In this document: one piece after another, positions 53,062 through 62,073 of the stretch | Layout of the letters: every line of letters starts with the position of its first letter | Position numbering within the stretch: the stretch's first letter is position 1 | Origin: Scybalenecus merdavium | GTDB lineage: Bacteria > Bacillota > Clostridia > Oscillospirales > Acutalibacteraceae | Assembly: GCA_018714405.1 (NCBI GenBank) | Contig: DVNM01000012.1 | Coordinates: 1 to 64,000 of the forward strand | Direction of reading: 5' to 3' | DNA: 64,000 nt | Made by a program: the position numbers and the translations under genes | Notes under the pieces: generated by a model | The model's database searches: none | Told to the model about the DNA's origin: nothing | Seen by the model: the letters and a program-made list of their open reading frames with translations, nothing else

Positions 53062-53929
53062 ATGCCTGTTTCAGCCGGGCGGTGCGTTCGCCGATTTTTT
53101 CGAGCAGCGCGCGCCACCGTTTGGACTCTTCTTTTTTCCATACCAGAAAATAGGTCACACTGGCTTCCTTATCTAAAATCGGCACCAGCACGCGTTCGTT
53201 TTGCCGGCCGCTTTGGCGCACGGCTAGGTCAGAAGCAAAGGAGGGCAGTACAGACGTTTTGACCAGTGTTTCAAAATCGGCGCGATTTTCCTGGATCAGC
53301 GTGTGCGTTTTCGGCATCATTTTCTGCTGCACTTTTTTCCAAAAGCCGATCTCGGAAAACATCAAAATCGCCTGTCCGTCCAGGTCTTTAAAGTGTAGGC
53401 CCTTTGCATTGGCCAGCGGGTGCTCGGGCGGCAGGGCAAAGTAAAGCTGCTCGCTTTCAAACGCCGTGCAGCAAAGCGCGCTTTCTTCTGCCGGGCAGGG
53501 CAGGATCACCAGCTGGTAAGTGCCGTCTTTCATGCCCTGCAGCAGTGCGCCGGTCTCTTTCATTTCGGAAATCAGCGCCTTTTGCGGGTAAAGGCGCGAC
53601 ACCAGCGGCGCCAGATCCCACAGCGGCGCCGGCGCGCACGACCCAAGCGAAACGGTGCGGCGGCTGCGGTCAAGCGCCTGCAGCTGTTCGGTCATGTTGC
53701 TTGCCTGTTCCAGCACACGGCGTGCGTATTCCACGGCAATTTTTCCGCTTTCGTTCAGGGCGATCTTGTTTTTTTTACGGTCAAACAGGGTGACCTGCAG
53801 CGCGGCCTCCAGTTTTTGAATGGAGCGGCTTAGCGCCGGCTGTGAAAGGTGCAGCCGCTCGGCGGCCGCCGAGATCGTCTGGCATTCGGCAATGGCGATC
53901 AGCTGCTCCAGCTGGTTCAGTTCAAACAT
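53060..53929 (-). CDS. LysR-family transcriptional regulator
   Basis: A 289-residue regulator. The N-terminal winged helix-turn-helix (about 1-60, AECQTISAAAERLHLSQPAL, RSIQKLEAALQVTLFDRKKN) is textbook LysR. The effector-binding domain follows (SLGSCAPAPLWDLAPLVSRL, GLHFKDLDGQAILMFSEIGF). It is divergent from the lipoprotein esterase and aldo/keto reductase genes, so it probably controls them. The inducer is unknown. Confidence 0.95.
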   Translation of the reverse strand: MFELNQLEQLIAIAECQTISAAAERLHLSQPALSRSIQKLEAALQVTLFDRKKNKIALNESGKIAVEYARRVLEQASNMTEQLQALDRSRRTVSLGSCAPAPLWDLAPLVSRLYPQKALISEMKETGALLQGMKDGTYQLVILPCPAEESALCCTAFESEQLYFALPPEHPLANAKGLHFKDLDGQAILMFSEIGFWKKVQQKMMPKTHTLIQENRADFETLVKTSVLPSFASDLAVRQSGRQNERVLVPILDKEASVTYFLVWKKEESKRWRALLEKIGERTARLKQA

Positions 53930-53984
53930 CTTTTTCCCTCCGTTTCACTATGCGTTTTTATTATAGCACATTTCGCAACCGGCA

Positions 53985-54012
53985 TTGTACATTTTGAAAA
54001 AATCGTTATAAA
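53985..54012 (+). promoter_or_regulatory. Promoter of the lipoprotein esterase gene
   Basis: TTGTAC and TATAAA with a 16-base spacer in the LysR-esterase divergent gap. Confidence 0.55.
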
Positions 54013-54036
54013 ATATTTACAGAAAGGAGAGATGGT

Positions 54037-54918
54037 ATGCGCTGTATCAATCGTCTGCTTTGTGTTTTATGCGCCGGTGTTTTGGCCGCAGGTTTTTCGG
54101 CCTGCTCCGCAGCGGCAGGTGAAGCCGCTGTGCCGGGCGAAACGGCTGCTGCGCCGGTGCAGAGCGAACCGGCTTCTGCTGAAAGCACGGCTTCGGTCAC
54201 CCAGGGCAGCGAAACGTACCGCGGTTTTGTGCTGGACAATGTGCTGCATTCTGAAACGGACGGCGACATCCATTTTAACCTTTATGTGCCCGACCGTTAC
54301 GATGGCAGCAAGGCATATGCACTTTTTGTAACATTGCCCGGCTATGAGGGTCTTTATTTTCAGGGTGTGGGCAGCAATCTGCGTTCGGAGGCATTTGGCT
54401 TTGAAGCGCAGCAGTATAACGCGCAGATGCTCATTGCGGCGCCGCAGCTTGGCGACTGGGGCGAAACCTCGGCCGACCAGACCATCGCGCTGACCGAGTA
54501 TCTGCTTTCTGCTTATAACATAGATCCGCAGAAAGTGTATTTGAACGGCTACTCCGGCGGCGGCGAGACCGGCTCGCTTGTTATGGAAAAACGGCCGCAG
54601 CTCTACGCCGCTTACCTGGCGGTCAGTACACAGTGGGACGGCGATCTGCAGCCGCTTGCTGCGGCGCGCACACCGGTCTATATGGCCGTCGGTGAAGAGG
54701 ACAGCTATTACGGCTCCGAACCGCTTAAATCGGCTTATGAAGAGCTGCGCGGCCTTTATATGGACATGGGGCTCACACAGGCGCAGATCAACGACCTTTT
54801 GGTGCTCGATGTAAAAGACCAGGCTTATTTTACCGAGCGCGGCTACCGCGACCAGCATGCCGGCGGGGGCGCCTTTGCCTATGACGAAACGATCATGGGC
54901 TGGCTGTTCAGCCATTAA
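54037..54918 (+). CDS. Lipoprotein alpha/beta hydrolase (esterase-like)
   Basis: A 293-residue predicted lipoprotein: a hydrophobic signal ends in GFSAC23, followed by an Ala/Glu-rich linker and an alpha/beta-hydrolase domain of the poly-hydroxybutyrate depolymerase/esterase D type. The nucleophile elbow is G171-Y-S173-G-G, an acid may lie in VGEEDSYYG, and the histidine in the C-terminal DQHAGGGAF. It probably deacylates an extracellular substrate. GGAG lies before ATG 54037. It is divergent from the LysR gene. Confidence 0.82.
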   Translation: MRCINRLLCVLCAGVLAAGFSACSAAAGEAAVPGETAAAPVQSEPASAESTASVTQGSETYRGFVLDNVLHSETDGDIHFNLYVPDRYDGSKAYALFVTLPGYEGLYFQGVGSNLRSEAFGFEAQQYNAQMLIAAPQLGDWGETSADQTIALTEYLLSAYNIDPQKVYLNGYSGGGETGSLVMEKRPQLYAAYLAVSTQWDGDLQPLAAARTPVYMAVGEEDSYYGSEPLKSAYEELRGLYMDMGLTQAQINDLLVLDVKDQAYFTERGYRDQHAGGGAFAYDETIMGWLFSH

Positions 54919-54991
54919 GCGTTTTGCTTACCTTCAGCCAATCGGCTGAGAAAATATAAAATATATTTCAGTTTTGGAAAGGAAGATCATT

Positions 54992-55843
54992 ATGGAATTT
55001 GTAACACTGAACAATGGCGTAAAAATGCCTATGGAGGGCTTTGGCGTGTTTCAGGTGCCGGATCCGGACCAGTGCGAGCAGGCCGTTTTGGACGCCATCG
55101 CCACCGGTTACCGCCTGATCGACACAGCCGCGGCGTATATGAACGAAGAGGCCGTCGGTGCCGCCCTGCAAAAATGCGGTGTGCCGCGTGAAGAGTTGTT
55201 TATTACCACAAAGCTCTGGGTACAGGATGCCAGCTACGAGGGCGCCAAAAAAGCGCTTGAAATGTCGCTGCAAAAGCTGGGGCTCGATTATTTGGACCTT
55301 TATCTGATCCATCAGCCGATGAAGGATTACATCGGGGCGTACCGCGCCATGGAAGAGGCGTACAAGGCCGGTAAGCTGCGTGCCATCGGCGTTTGCAATT
55401 TTTATCCGAACCGCCTGACCGATCTGTGCGAAACGGTGGAGGTAATGCCGGCGGTCAACCAGGTGGAGCTGCACCCGTTCTTCCAGCAGGAAAATGCGCT
55501 GGCCGTTATGAAAGAGTATGGGGTAACGCCGGAGGCCTGGGGGCCGTTTGCCGAGGGCAATCACGGCATCTTTACACACCCGGTGCTGACCGAAATCGGC
55601 CGGAAATACGGCAAGAGTGCGGCACAGGTGGCGCTGCGCTGGAACGTGCAGCGCGGCGTGGTCGTTATTCCGAAGTCGGTACATAAGGACCGCATGGAGC
55701 AGAATCTGGACATCTGGGACTTTATACTCAGTGAAGAAGATATGAAAAAGATCGCTGCACTGGATCTGCGCCACAGCGAGATCGTGGACCACAGTGACCC
55801 GAACTTTGTAAAAATGCTGCACGGTATGAAGATCCACGGCTGA
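54992..55843 (+). CDS. Aldo/keto reductase
   Basis: This 283-residue NADPH-dependent oxidoreductase has the intact AKR tetrad: D44, Y49 (DTAAAYMNEEAVG), K74 (FITTKLW) and H107 (LDLYLIHQP). IGVCNFYPNRL, NQVELHPFFQ and IPKSVHKDRMEQN are the usual cofactor and barrel segments. It reduces small aldehydes or ketones, or 2,5-diketo-gluconate-like substrates; which one is unknown. ATG 54992 lies behind AAAGGAAG. The gap of 73 bases after the esterase suggests the two genes share LysR control. Confidence 0.94.
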   Translation: MEFVTLNNGVKMPMEGFGVFQVPDPDQCEQAVLDAIATGYRLIDTAAAYMNEEAVGAALQKCGVPREELFITTKLWVQDASYEGAKKALEMSLQKLGLDYLDLYLIHQPMKDYIGAYRAMEEAYKAGKLRAIGVCNFYPNRLTDLCETVEVMPAVNQVELHPFFQQENALAVMKEYGVTPEAWGPFAEGNHGIFTHPVLTEIGRKYGKSAAQVALRWNVQRGVVVIPKSVHKDRMEQNLDIWDFILSEEDMKKIAALDLRHSEIVDHSDPNFVKMLHGMKIHG

Positions 55844-55866
55844 TCGTCTTGCAAATTTGCCGCGGC

Positions 55867-55902
55867 GCCAAAGGCTGGCTTTTAGCCGGTTTTTGGCTTT
55901 TT
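55867..55902 (+). terminator. Terminator after the aldo/keto reductase
   Basis: Nested stem GCCAAA-GGCT ... AGCC-TTTGGC followed by T residues. Confidence 0.7.
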
Positions 55903-55944
55903 ATGCGCACATCGCACATAATAAACAGAACTGTAAAACGGAGG

Positions 55945-56082
55945 GGCTGCATGGCGTGTATCCATGCCTGTCCGCAAAAGGCCATCCGGCTGACGATCCC
56001 GGAAAAGAATCCGCAGGCACGTTACCGCAATGCGCAGGTGACTCTGGCGCAGATCATTGCTGCAAATAACCAAAATGTGTAA
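55945..56082 (+). pseudogene. 3' remnant of an EFR1-type ferrodoxin gene
   Basis: About 45 codons encode GCMACIHACPQKAIRL followed by PEKNPQARYRN and LAQIIAANNQN. This looks like the extreme C-terminus of clostridial EFR1-type proteins (flavodoxin domain plus two [4Fe-4S] motifs). Only one partial cysteine motif (CxxCxxxCP) is left, and the flavodoxin part and first cluster are missing. An ATG at 55951 has GGAGGGG just upstream, so a 43-residue peptide could still be made. I consider it a decayed gene. Confidence 0.6.
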
Positions 56083-56093
56083 TTAAAACTGCA

Positions 56094-56133
56094 AAAAAAG
56101 GGAGCTCTGCGCAACACGCAGGGCTCCCTTTAT
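56094..56133. terminator. Bidirectional terminator before the XRE gene end
   Basis: AAAGGGAGC-t-CTGCG / CGCAG-GGCTCCCTTT stem with A and T runs on both sides. Confidence 0.85.
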
Positions 56134-56139
56134 GTGTAT

Positions 56140-56541
56140 TTAGTTTTTGGGATCTTCGCTGCAAAGCTCGTTGATAAAGTGCAGCAGCTTTGTCTTGTCG
56201 TCAAAATTCATCATGCGGGTTTTCATCAGCACATATTGTTCAAATTCCGTTAAATTGATAATTTGCGTATCTGTGCGGCGTATTTTTTCAACGTCGGGTG
56301 CGTCACAGACTTTCAAGCCGGATGGTTTGCCTTCGGTACTTTCGGAAAGCAGCTGGTCGGTCGTCACGCCGTAAAGCCTGGACAGTTTGACCAGCAGTTC
56401 GTAGCTTGGCCGCGTTTCTCCCTCATATCTGGCGTAAGTTGCGCGGCCGATCCTTAAAATGTCGGCCACCTGCTGCTGGGACAAATGGTTTGCTTTTCGG
56501 TAGGTTTTCAGCGTTTTTCCAAGTTGAATATAGCCTGTCAT
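56140..56541 (-). CDS. XRE-family transcriptional regulator
   Basis: A 133-residue protein with an N-terminal Cro/cI-type helix-turn-helix (LGKTLKTYRKANHLSQQQVA, ILRIGRATYARYEGETRPSY, LVKLSRLYGVTTDQLL) and a short C-terminal helical region. GAGGAGGTG precedes ATG 56541. It is a single-gene unit. Its target may be itself or the divergent GH16 gene across a 406-bp gap. No prophage genes lie beside it. Confidence 0.93.
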   Translation of the reverse strand: MTGYIQLGKTLKTYRKANHLSQQQVADILRIGRATYARYEGETRPSYELLVKLSRLYGVTTDQLLSESTEGKPSGLKVCDAPDVEKIRRTDTQIINLTEFEQYVLMKTRMMNFDDKTKLLHFINELCSEDPKN

Positions 56542-56873
56542 TCTGTCGCACCTCCTCTCATTCTGTTGTGAACAGTCTACACAAAATTCGGCAAAAAGTC
56601 AATAGCGCCAACAAAATGTGACAGATTTTACCATAACGGTTGTGTAAAAAACCGTAAAATATTACACCGTTTAAAGCGATCTGAGGGGCACAGTTTTTTT
56701 CTGCATTTTTTGTGTTTTCTGCGCGCGGCGGGCCGATTGCATTTTGTGCATAAAACGCAGTGGCCTTGTGTTTGGACATGCTCTTTATACCTGCGGCACA
56801 TTTATGCGAAACCGTTTGGAATGATCCGCGGGAATTTTGTGAATTATTTTATATTTTACGTTTGAATTAAAAA
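56542..56873. other. Gap between the XRE and GH16 genes
   Basis: AT-rich, no convincing coding region. It must hold the XRE promoter. I could not define an operator or a stable RNA structure. Confidence 0.3.
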
Positions 56874-56903
56874 TTGACAAGCCGATTTTGAATTTTATAT
56901 AAT
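56874..56903 (+). promoter_or_regulatory. Promoter of the GH16 gene
   Basis: TTGACA and TATAAT with an 18-base spacer. The leader is about 37 nt. Confidence 0.75.
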
Positions 56904-56947
56904 AAAAACGGAAGATGTGCACTGCTGTTTCAGAGAGGGGTTATTCT

Positions 56948-57997
56948 ATGAAGAAAATCATTTCCGCTTTGCTCGCGGGTGCCGTGGCGGTCGCCGGGTG
57001 CGCGGCGCTGGCCGGCTGCAGCAATGCCGAGAGCTCGGACAACACTTGGAAAGACGCCGGTTACGACCTGTCGCTGCCGGTGCTTGGGCAGGACGGCTGG
57101 TACATGGTGTTTGAGGATGAATTTGAAGGGGATGCGCTGAACCAGAACATCCAGTTCGGTGAACGCTACACCGGTTCCAAAGAAATCTGGACCACATCGC
57201 CGCACGCGATCCGCTGGGAAAGCAACGACGCCGACAAGCCGGAGCAGGCCTGCTGGTGGTGCCCCGAGATGGTGGAGGTCAAGGACGGCAATGCCATCGT
57301 CCATTCGCGCTATGAGACAGACCATGAATGTGACGGCGACTGTCCGGCCGAGGGGCGCTTTACCGGCGGTATTGAAACGCGCCGCGTGGTCGGCGACGCG
57401 AACGACAACAAGGGCTCCAGCGATGAACTGCTTTTTGCCCAGGCGTTCGGTTATTTTGAAACACGCGTCAAGTTCCCGGATGCAGACGGCATGTGGTCGG
57501 CGTTCTGGCTGCAGTCTTCCAATATGCGCAAGCCTGCGGCTGCCGGCGTAGACGGCACGGAGATCGACGTGTATGAAAGCGCTTTTCGCCGCAGCAAATC
57601 CAGCAAAATGGGGCATGCGCTGCTGTGGAACGGTTACGGGGAATATGCGCAGTCTGAAGCGGTGATCCAGGATCTGGAGCAGGACCTTTACGACGGCGAA
57701 TACCACACCTTTGCTTTAAAGTGGACGCCGGAATACTATGTGTTTTACATAGACGGTGAGGCGACCTGGGCGTCTATGGGCGGCGGTGTTTCGCACGTTA
57801 AGGAATTTTTACGCCTGACCTGCGAGATCGACGCGGGCGACGAGTGGGGCCCGCACGGCCAGAAGATCGGTGCGTTTGACGGCACCGAGGACGCGCCGTT
57901 TTATATCGATTACGTCAAGGTCTGGCAGAATGAAAATTATGCGGCCTATGAAATTTCAGACGACTGCTTTGCCGGCACGCTCGATATGGCGAACTAA
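56948..57997 (+). CDS. GH16 family lipoprotein glucanase
   Basis: A 349-residue predicted lipoprotein (signal ending ALAGC) with a jelly-roll domain of glycoside hydrolase family 16, which cleaves beta-1,3 or beta-1,3/1,4 glucans, carrageenan or agar. The catalytic strand is E205-I-D207-V-Y-E210, the ExDxxE form with all acids intact. VFEDEFEGDALN, FGYFETRVKFPDADGMWSAF and FALKWTPEYYVFYIDG are the other family landmarks. ATG 56948 lies behind GAGAGGGG. It may release oligosaccharides at the cell surface. An endo-1,3-glucanase is the likeliest reading. Confidence 0.93.
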   Translation: MKKIISALLAGAVAVAGCAALAGCSNAESSDNTWKDAGYDLSLPVLGQDGWYMVFEDEFEGDALNQNIQFGERYTGSKEIWTTSPHAIRWESNDADKPEQACWWCPEMVEVKDGNAIVHSRYETDHECDGDCPAEGRFTGGIETRRVVGDANDNKGSSDELLFAQAFGYFETRVKFPDADGMWSAFWLQSSNMRKPAAAGVDGTEIDVYESAFRRSKSSKMGHALLWNGYGEYAQSEAVIQDLEQDLYDGEYHTFALKWTPEYYVFYIDGEATWASMGGGVSHVKEFLRLTCEIDAGDEWGPHGQKIGAFDGTEDAPFYIDYVKVWQNENYAAYEISDDCFAGTLDMAN

Positions 57998-58012
57998 TTG
58001 AACAGACAGATA

Positions 58013-58050
58013 AAAAAGAACACCGGAGAAAGTTTGCTTTCTCCGGTGTT
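58013..58050 (-). terminator. Terminator of the tatD-metG unit
   Basis: ACACCGGAGAAA / TTTCTCCGGTGT stem followed by a T-run on the minus strand. It lies between the convergent GH16 and tatD genes. Confidence 0.82.
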
Positions 58051-58056
58051 GCTGTT

Positions 58057-58824
58057 TTATTTCCCATTCCAGAACAGCCGTTTGGCGTTTTTGGCGGTAA
58101 CGTCGATGATCTCCTGCGCCGTGCAGCCCAGAAGCGAAGCGGCTTTTTGTGCAACGAAAGCGATTTTGGCGCTGTCGTTGCGCCGGCCGCGGTACGGTTC
58201 GGGTGACATGTAGGGGCAGTCTGTTTCAAACAAAATGCGCTCTTTTGGTATTTCCTGCAAAACTTCAGTCGCTTTTCTGGCGTTTTTAAACGTCAAAACA
58301 CCGCCAAAGCCCAGGTACATGCCGATGTCTAAAATTTCTTTGGCCATTTCACGCGAACCGGAAAAGGCGTGCAAAACGCCTGTCGGTTTGTATTTTTTTA
58401 AGATCTCCAGCGTGTCGCCGTGCGCTTCGCGGTCGTGCACGATGACCGGCAGGCCGAGCCGGTTGGCCAATTCCAGCTGCGCTTCAAAAAAAGCGCGCTG
58501 TTTTTCTTTTGTGGAGCTCATCCAGTGGTAATCGAGCCCGATCTCGCCGACGGCTACGCACTTTTCATCTGCCAGCAGTGCTTCGATCTTTTCCAGGTCC
58601 TTTGGCGTGCAGCCCTCCAGGTTTTCGGGGTGCAGTCCGGCAGCAAAGAAAATGTAGCCGTATTGCCGGCTCAGGCCGCGGTTGAACAGGCTGCTTTCTA
58701 CATCGCAGCCGCAGCTGATCACGCGGCTGACGCCCTGCTCGGGCAGCGCGGTCAGCAGTTCGGCACGGTCGGGCGCAAACTGTTCGTCGTCATAGTGGGC
58801 ATGGGTGTCGATGATGCCGGTCAT
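58057..58824 (-). CDS. tatD: TatD-family metal-dependent hydrolase
   Basis: A 255-residue TIM-barrel hydrolase of the TatD family (DNase-like, perhaps acting on 3' ends of DNA or on D-aminoacylated products). It opens IIDTHAHYDDEQF with metal ligands H8 and H10. AVGEIGLDYHW supplies the bridging Glu, VIVHDREAH and VLHAFSGS further His, and ETDCPYMSPEPYRG the closing Asp. Its ATG overlaps the metG stop by four bases. The metG-tatD pairing is common in Firmicutes. Confidence 0.96.
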   Translation of the reverse strand: MTGIIDTHAHYDDEQFAPDRAELLTALPEQGVSRVISCGCDVESSLFNRGLSRQYGYIFFAAGLHPENLEGCTPKDLEKIEALLADEKCVAVGEIGLDYHWMSSTKEKQRAFFEAQLELANRLGLPVIVHDREAHGDTLEILKKYKPTGVLHAFSGSREMAKEILDIGMYLGFGGVLTFKNARKATEVLQEIPKERILFETDCPYMSPEPYRGRRNDSAKIAFVAQKAASLLGCTAQEIIDVTAKNAKRLFWNGK

Positions 58825-60764
58825 CGCAGACGCGCTCCGGGGACAATGCCGTCTAAAAATGCTACCTTAACGCCGCCGTCCGGGGTGTCGGCCGCCAGCA
58901 GCATGCCGTTGCTCATTTCCCCGCACAGCTTGGCCGGCTTCAGGTTGGCCACCACGACCACCGTTTTGCCGATCAGTTCCTCCGGCTTGTACCACGGCGC
59001 AATGCCGGAAACGATCTGTCTGGGTGTACCGCTGCCGTCGTCCACAGTGATCTTCAGCAGCTTTTTGGCGCGCTTTACAGGCACACAGTCGGTGATCTTT
59101 GCGGCGACCAGGCGTGTGTCCATAAAGTGGTCGATCGTGATCTCTTTGATCTCTTCTTTTTTCTCTTCCTTGGCTTCCGGTGCTTTTTCTGCTTTGTTCG
59201 AGATGATCTTGTTCAGTTCCTCAATCTCTTTTTCCACGTCAATGCGCGGGAACAGGGCGGTGCCCTTGTGCACCGTCACGTTCTGGGGCAGCACGCCGAA
59301 TTTCGCGGCGTTCTCGTAGGTGGTCATGCTTTCGTCGGCACCGATCTGCGCCCATGCGTTCGGCATTGTCGTCGGCATGAAGCACGACAGGAGCGTCGTT
59401 GTGATACGGATCGTCTCCAGCAGGTTGTAAAGCACACTGGCCAGACGGGCCTTTTTGCTCTCGTCCTTGCCGAGCACCCAGGGCGTGGTCTCGTCAATGT
59501 ATTTGTTGGCGCGGGAAATGACCTTGAAAATTTCGGCCAGCGCCACGTTCAGCTGCGTGCTGTCGATGGCGTTGTCCACCAGATCACGCAGAGCCAGTGC
59601 ACTGTCGATCAGTTCCTGGTCGATCTCGGCGGTCTCGCGCGCTTCGGGCAGTGTGCCGCCAAAGTATTTTTCCACCATGGCCACGGTGCGCGACACCAGG
59701 TTGCCCAGGTCGTTGGCCAGGTCGGCGTTGATGCGGTTGATCATAATCTCGTTCGAGAACGAGCTGTCGGCGCCAAGCGCCATTTCGCGCAGGATGTGGT
59801 AGCGGATCGCGTCCGCGCCGTAACGCTCGCCCAGCACGAACGGGTCTACTACGTTGCCGAGCGATTTGCTCATCTTCTGCCCGTTGAACGTGATCCAGCC
59901 GTGCACGGCCAGGTGCTTCGGCAGCGGCAGGTCAAGCGCCATCAGCATGGCGGGCCAGATGATGGCGTGAAAACGCATAATGTCTTTGGCTACCATATGC
60001 ACGTCGGCCGGCCAGTACTTTTCAAAATCACTGTATTTTTCGTTTTTGTAGCCGAGCGCCGAAATATAGTTGGACAGCGCGTCTACCCAAACATAGACCA
60101 CATGCTTTTGGTCAAACGTGACCGGAATGCCCCAGGTAAACGAGGTGCGCGACACGCAGATGTCTTCCAGGCCGGGTTTGATGAAGTTGTTGACCAGTTC
60201 AATGGCTCTTGTCTTCGGCTGCAGGTAGTCGGTCTCGGTCAAAAGCTTTTCGATCCGCTCGGCAAAGGGGGAGATCTTCAGAAAATAGGCTTCCTCCTTT
60301 GCTTCGGTCACCTCACGGCCGCACTCGGGGCATTTGCCGTCCACCAGCTGGCTTTCGGTCCAAAAGCTTTCGCACGGCGTGCAGTATTTGCCGACGTATT
60401 CGCCTTTATAAATGTAGCCGCGGTCATAAAGCTCTTTAAAGATCTTCTGCACGGTTTCCACATGGTAATCGTCGGTCGTGCGGATATAGCGGTCGTAGCT
60501 GATGTTCATGTATTTCCACAGCTTTTTGAAAATCTCCACGATCTCGTCCACATACTGCTTGGGCGTTACGCCTTTTTCGGCGGCTTTTTGTTCGATTTTC
60601 AGCCCGTGCTCGTCGGTGCCGGTCAAAAACAGCACGTCTTTGCCCTGCATCCTTTTGTAGCGGGCGATCGAGTCGCAGGCCACCGTTGTGTAGCAGTGGC
60701 CGATGTGCGGATTGCCGGAGGGGTAGTAGATCGGGGTCGTGATGTAAAACTTTTCTTTTTCCAT
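58821..60764 (-). CDS. metG: Methionyl-tRNA synthetase
   Basis: This 647-residue enzyme charges tRNA-Met. It has the class I signatures H20-I-G-H23 (YYPSGNPHIGH) and KMSKS (NGQKMSKSLGNV), a zinc knuckle (CTPCESFW ... CPECGRE), and an anticodon-binding helical domain. A C-terminal tRNA-binding (Trbp111-like) domain (DTRLVAAKITDCVPVKRAKK) is present. AGGAGG precedes ATG 60764. No T-box leader is present. The upstream gene on the same strand ends only 18 bases away. Confidence 0.98.
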   Translation of the reverse strand: MEKEKFYITTPIYYPSGNPHIGHCYTTVACDSIARYKRMQGKDVLFLTGTDEHGLKIEQKAAEKGVTPKQYVDEIVEIFKKLWKYMNISYDRYIRTTDDYHVETVQKIFKELYDRGYIYKGEYVGKYCTPCESFWTESQLVDGKCPECGREVTEAKEEAYFLKISPFAERIEKLLTETDYLQPKTRAIELVNNFIKPGLEDICVSRTSFTWGIPVTFDQKHVVYVWVDALSNYISALGYKNEKYSDFEKYWPADVHMVAKDIMRFHAIIWPAMLMALDLPLPKHLAVHGWITFNGQKMSKSLGNVVDPFVLGERYGADAIRYHILREMALGADSSFSNEIMINRINADLANDLGNLVSRTVAMVEKYFGGTLPEARETAEIDQELIDSALALRDLVDNAIDSTQLNVALAEIFKVISRANKYIDETTPWVLGKDESKKARLASVLYNLLETIRITTTLLSCFMPTTMPNAWAQIGADESMTTYENAAKFGVLPQNVTVHKGTALFPRIDVEKEIEELNKIISNKAEKAPEAKEEKKEEIKEITIDHFMDTRLVAAKITDCVPVKRAKKLLKITVDDGSGTPRQIVSGIAPWYKPEELIGKTVVVVANLKPAKLCGEMSNGMLLAADTPDGGVKVAFLDGIVPGARLR

Positions 60765-60782
60765 ACGCGGTGCCTCCTTTGA

Positions 60783-61256
60783 TTAATCCAGGTTTAATGT
60801 GAAAACAGACTGCTCGCCTGTGTCGCTTCTTGTTTCAGTCGCTTCGCCGGTTGTTAGGTTGACAACGACTCTGGCGTAAAGCGTGTCGCCGAAAAATACC
60901 TGAAAGCTGTAGCTGTCACCGTCAGGTACGCGGCCGTTGACTGTATAGTTTTCTCCGTAATGTGTCTGCAGTTTGCTCAGCGCTTCGTTCACGCTCATGG
61001 CGTTGACATCCGGCAGGGTCATAGCGTTTGCGCCGCCGGATGTTTCAGAGTCAGCCGGGTCTGCACTTTGCGTGTCGGTGCCACCGGTAGACTGTGCGGA
61101 TGCTTTATCGTTTGTATCGCTTTGTGCCGTGTTTTGTGCTTTGCCGGCATTTTGCATTTCGGCGGCACTGCAGGCAGCCAATCCGGCGAAAAACAGTAAC
61201 GTACAGCCAAGTGCCGCACATTTTTGCAAAATGGCTTTGAAACGGATTTTCTGCAT
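60783..61256 (-). CDS. Predicted lipoprotein of unknown function
   Basis: A 157-residue protein with a lipoprotein signal (FFAGLAACSA). A Thr/Ser/Asp/Gly-rich linker follows, then a small C-terminal domain (MSVNEALSKLQTHYGENYTV, DTLYARVVVNLTTGEATETR) that resembles PepSY/YpmB-like folds. The function is unknown. ATG 61256 lies behind AAAGAG; the TTG at 61265 is the alternative. It is cotranscribed with metG or read through into it. Confidence 0.72.
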   Translation of the reverse strand: MQKIRFKAILQKCAALGCTLLFFAGLAACSAAEMQNAGKAQNTAQSDTNDKASAQSTGGTDTQSADPADSETSGGANAMTLPDVNAMSVNEALSKLQTHYGENYTVNGRVPDGDSYSFQVFFGDTLYARVVVNLTTGEATETRSDTGEQSVFTLNLD

Positions 61257-61277
61257 ATGTTTCAACTCTTTGTACGC

Positions 61278-62009
61278 TTATTTTTTCAGCAGGCTTGCCG
61301 CAGCGCGGTCCAGCATGATGGTCGCGTTCGGGTGCAGCCGCAGGACGCATGCCGGGCACATCGGGCTGATTTCGCCCTCCACCATCTGCTGCACGGCCTG
61401 CGCTTTGTTTTCGCCGGTCGCGATCAAAAGGATCTTGCGCGCACGCATGATGGAGCCGATGCCCATCGTCAGCGCCTGGGTCGGCACCTCGTCAATGGAG
61501 TTGAAAAAGCGTGCGTTGTCGCGGATCGTGCGCTCGTCCAGCGTTACGATGTGGCTGCCCTCCGGAAAATGGTCGCAGGGCTCGTTGAACGCAATGTGGC
61601 CGTCGGAACCGATGCCGAGCAGCTGTATGTCAATGCCGCCGGCCGCTTCGATCATTTTGTCGTAAGCGGCACATTCTGCCTCAGTATTTTCTGCATTGCC
61701 GTTCAAAAAATGCGTGTTGTCCTCGCAGATGTCGATGTGGCGGAACAGGTTGTCGTGCATAAAGCTGTAGTAGCTGTTTTCGTTATGTACGTCCAGGCCG
61801 CAGTATTCGTCCAGGTTAAAGCTGGTCACGCCGGCAAAGCTGACGGCTTTTTCCTCATACAGGCGGATCATGGTCTTGTAAGGGATCAGGGCGGTGGAGC
61901 CGGTCGCCAGACCGAGCACGGCGTTCGGTTTTTCGGTGACCTGCGATGCGATCAGGCTGCCGGAGGCGGTGCTGATCTCGTTTTCGTTGTCAAAAATCAG
62001 GATGTTCAT
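61278..62009 (-). CDS. nagB: Glucosamine-6-phosphate deaminase
   Basis: This 243-residue enzyme converts glucosamine 6-phosphate to fructose 6-phosphate and ammonia, the last step in amino-sugar use. It has the phosphate-binding LGLATGSTALIPYKTMI, TSFNLDEYCGL with the catalytic Asp, LLGIGSDGHIAFNEPCDHF with the active-site His loop, and TMGIGSIMRARKILLIATG. The start at ATG 62009 lies behind AAGGAG; the in-frame extension to 62039 is unsupported. nagA is not adjacent. A strong promoter lies upstream. Confidence 0.97.
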   Translation of the reverse strand: MNILIFDNENEISTASGSLIASQVTEKPNAVLGLATGSTALIPYKTMIRLYEEKAVSFAGVTSFNLDEYCGLDVHNENSYYSFMHDNLFRHIDICEDNTHFLNGNAENTEAECAAYDKMIEAAGGIDIQLLGIGSDGHIAFNEPCDHFPEGSHIVTLDERTIRDNARFFNSIDEVPTQALTMGIGSIMRARKILLIATGENKAQAVQQMVEGEISPMCPACVLRLHPNATIMLDRAAASLLKK

Positions 62010-62073
62010 ACGTCTTCTCCTTTTTCCGTTTTTGCGCAAGGCAAAAGTTTAAAATTTACTGTGCTTTTAAAGT

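Noticed and set aside
60765..60782. T-box ahead of metG
   Set aside because: The gap to the upstream lipoprotein gene is only 18 bases and contains just the ribosome site.
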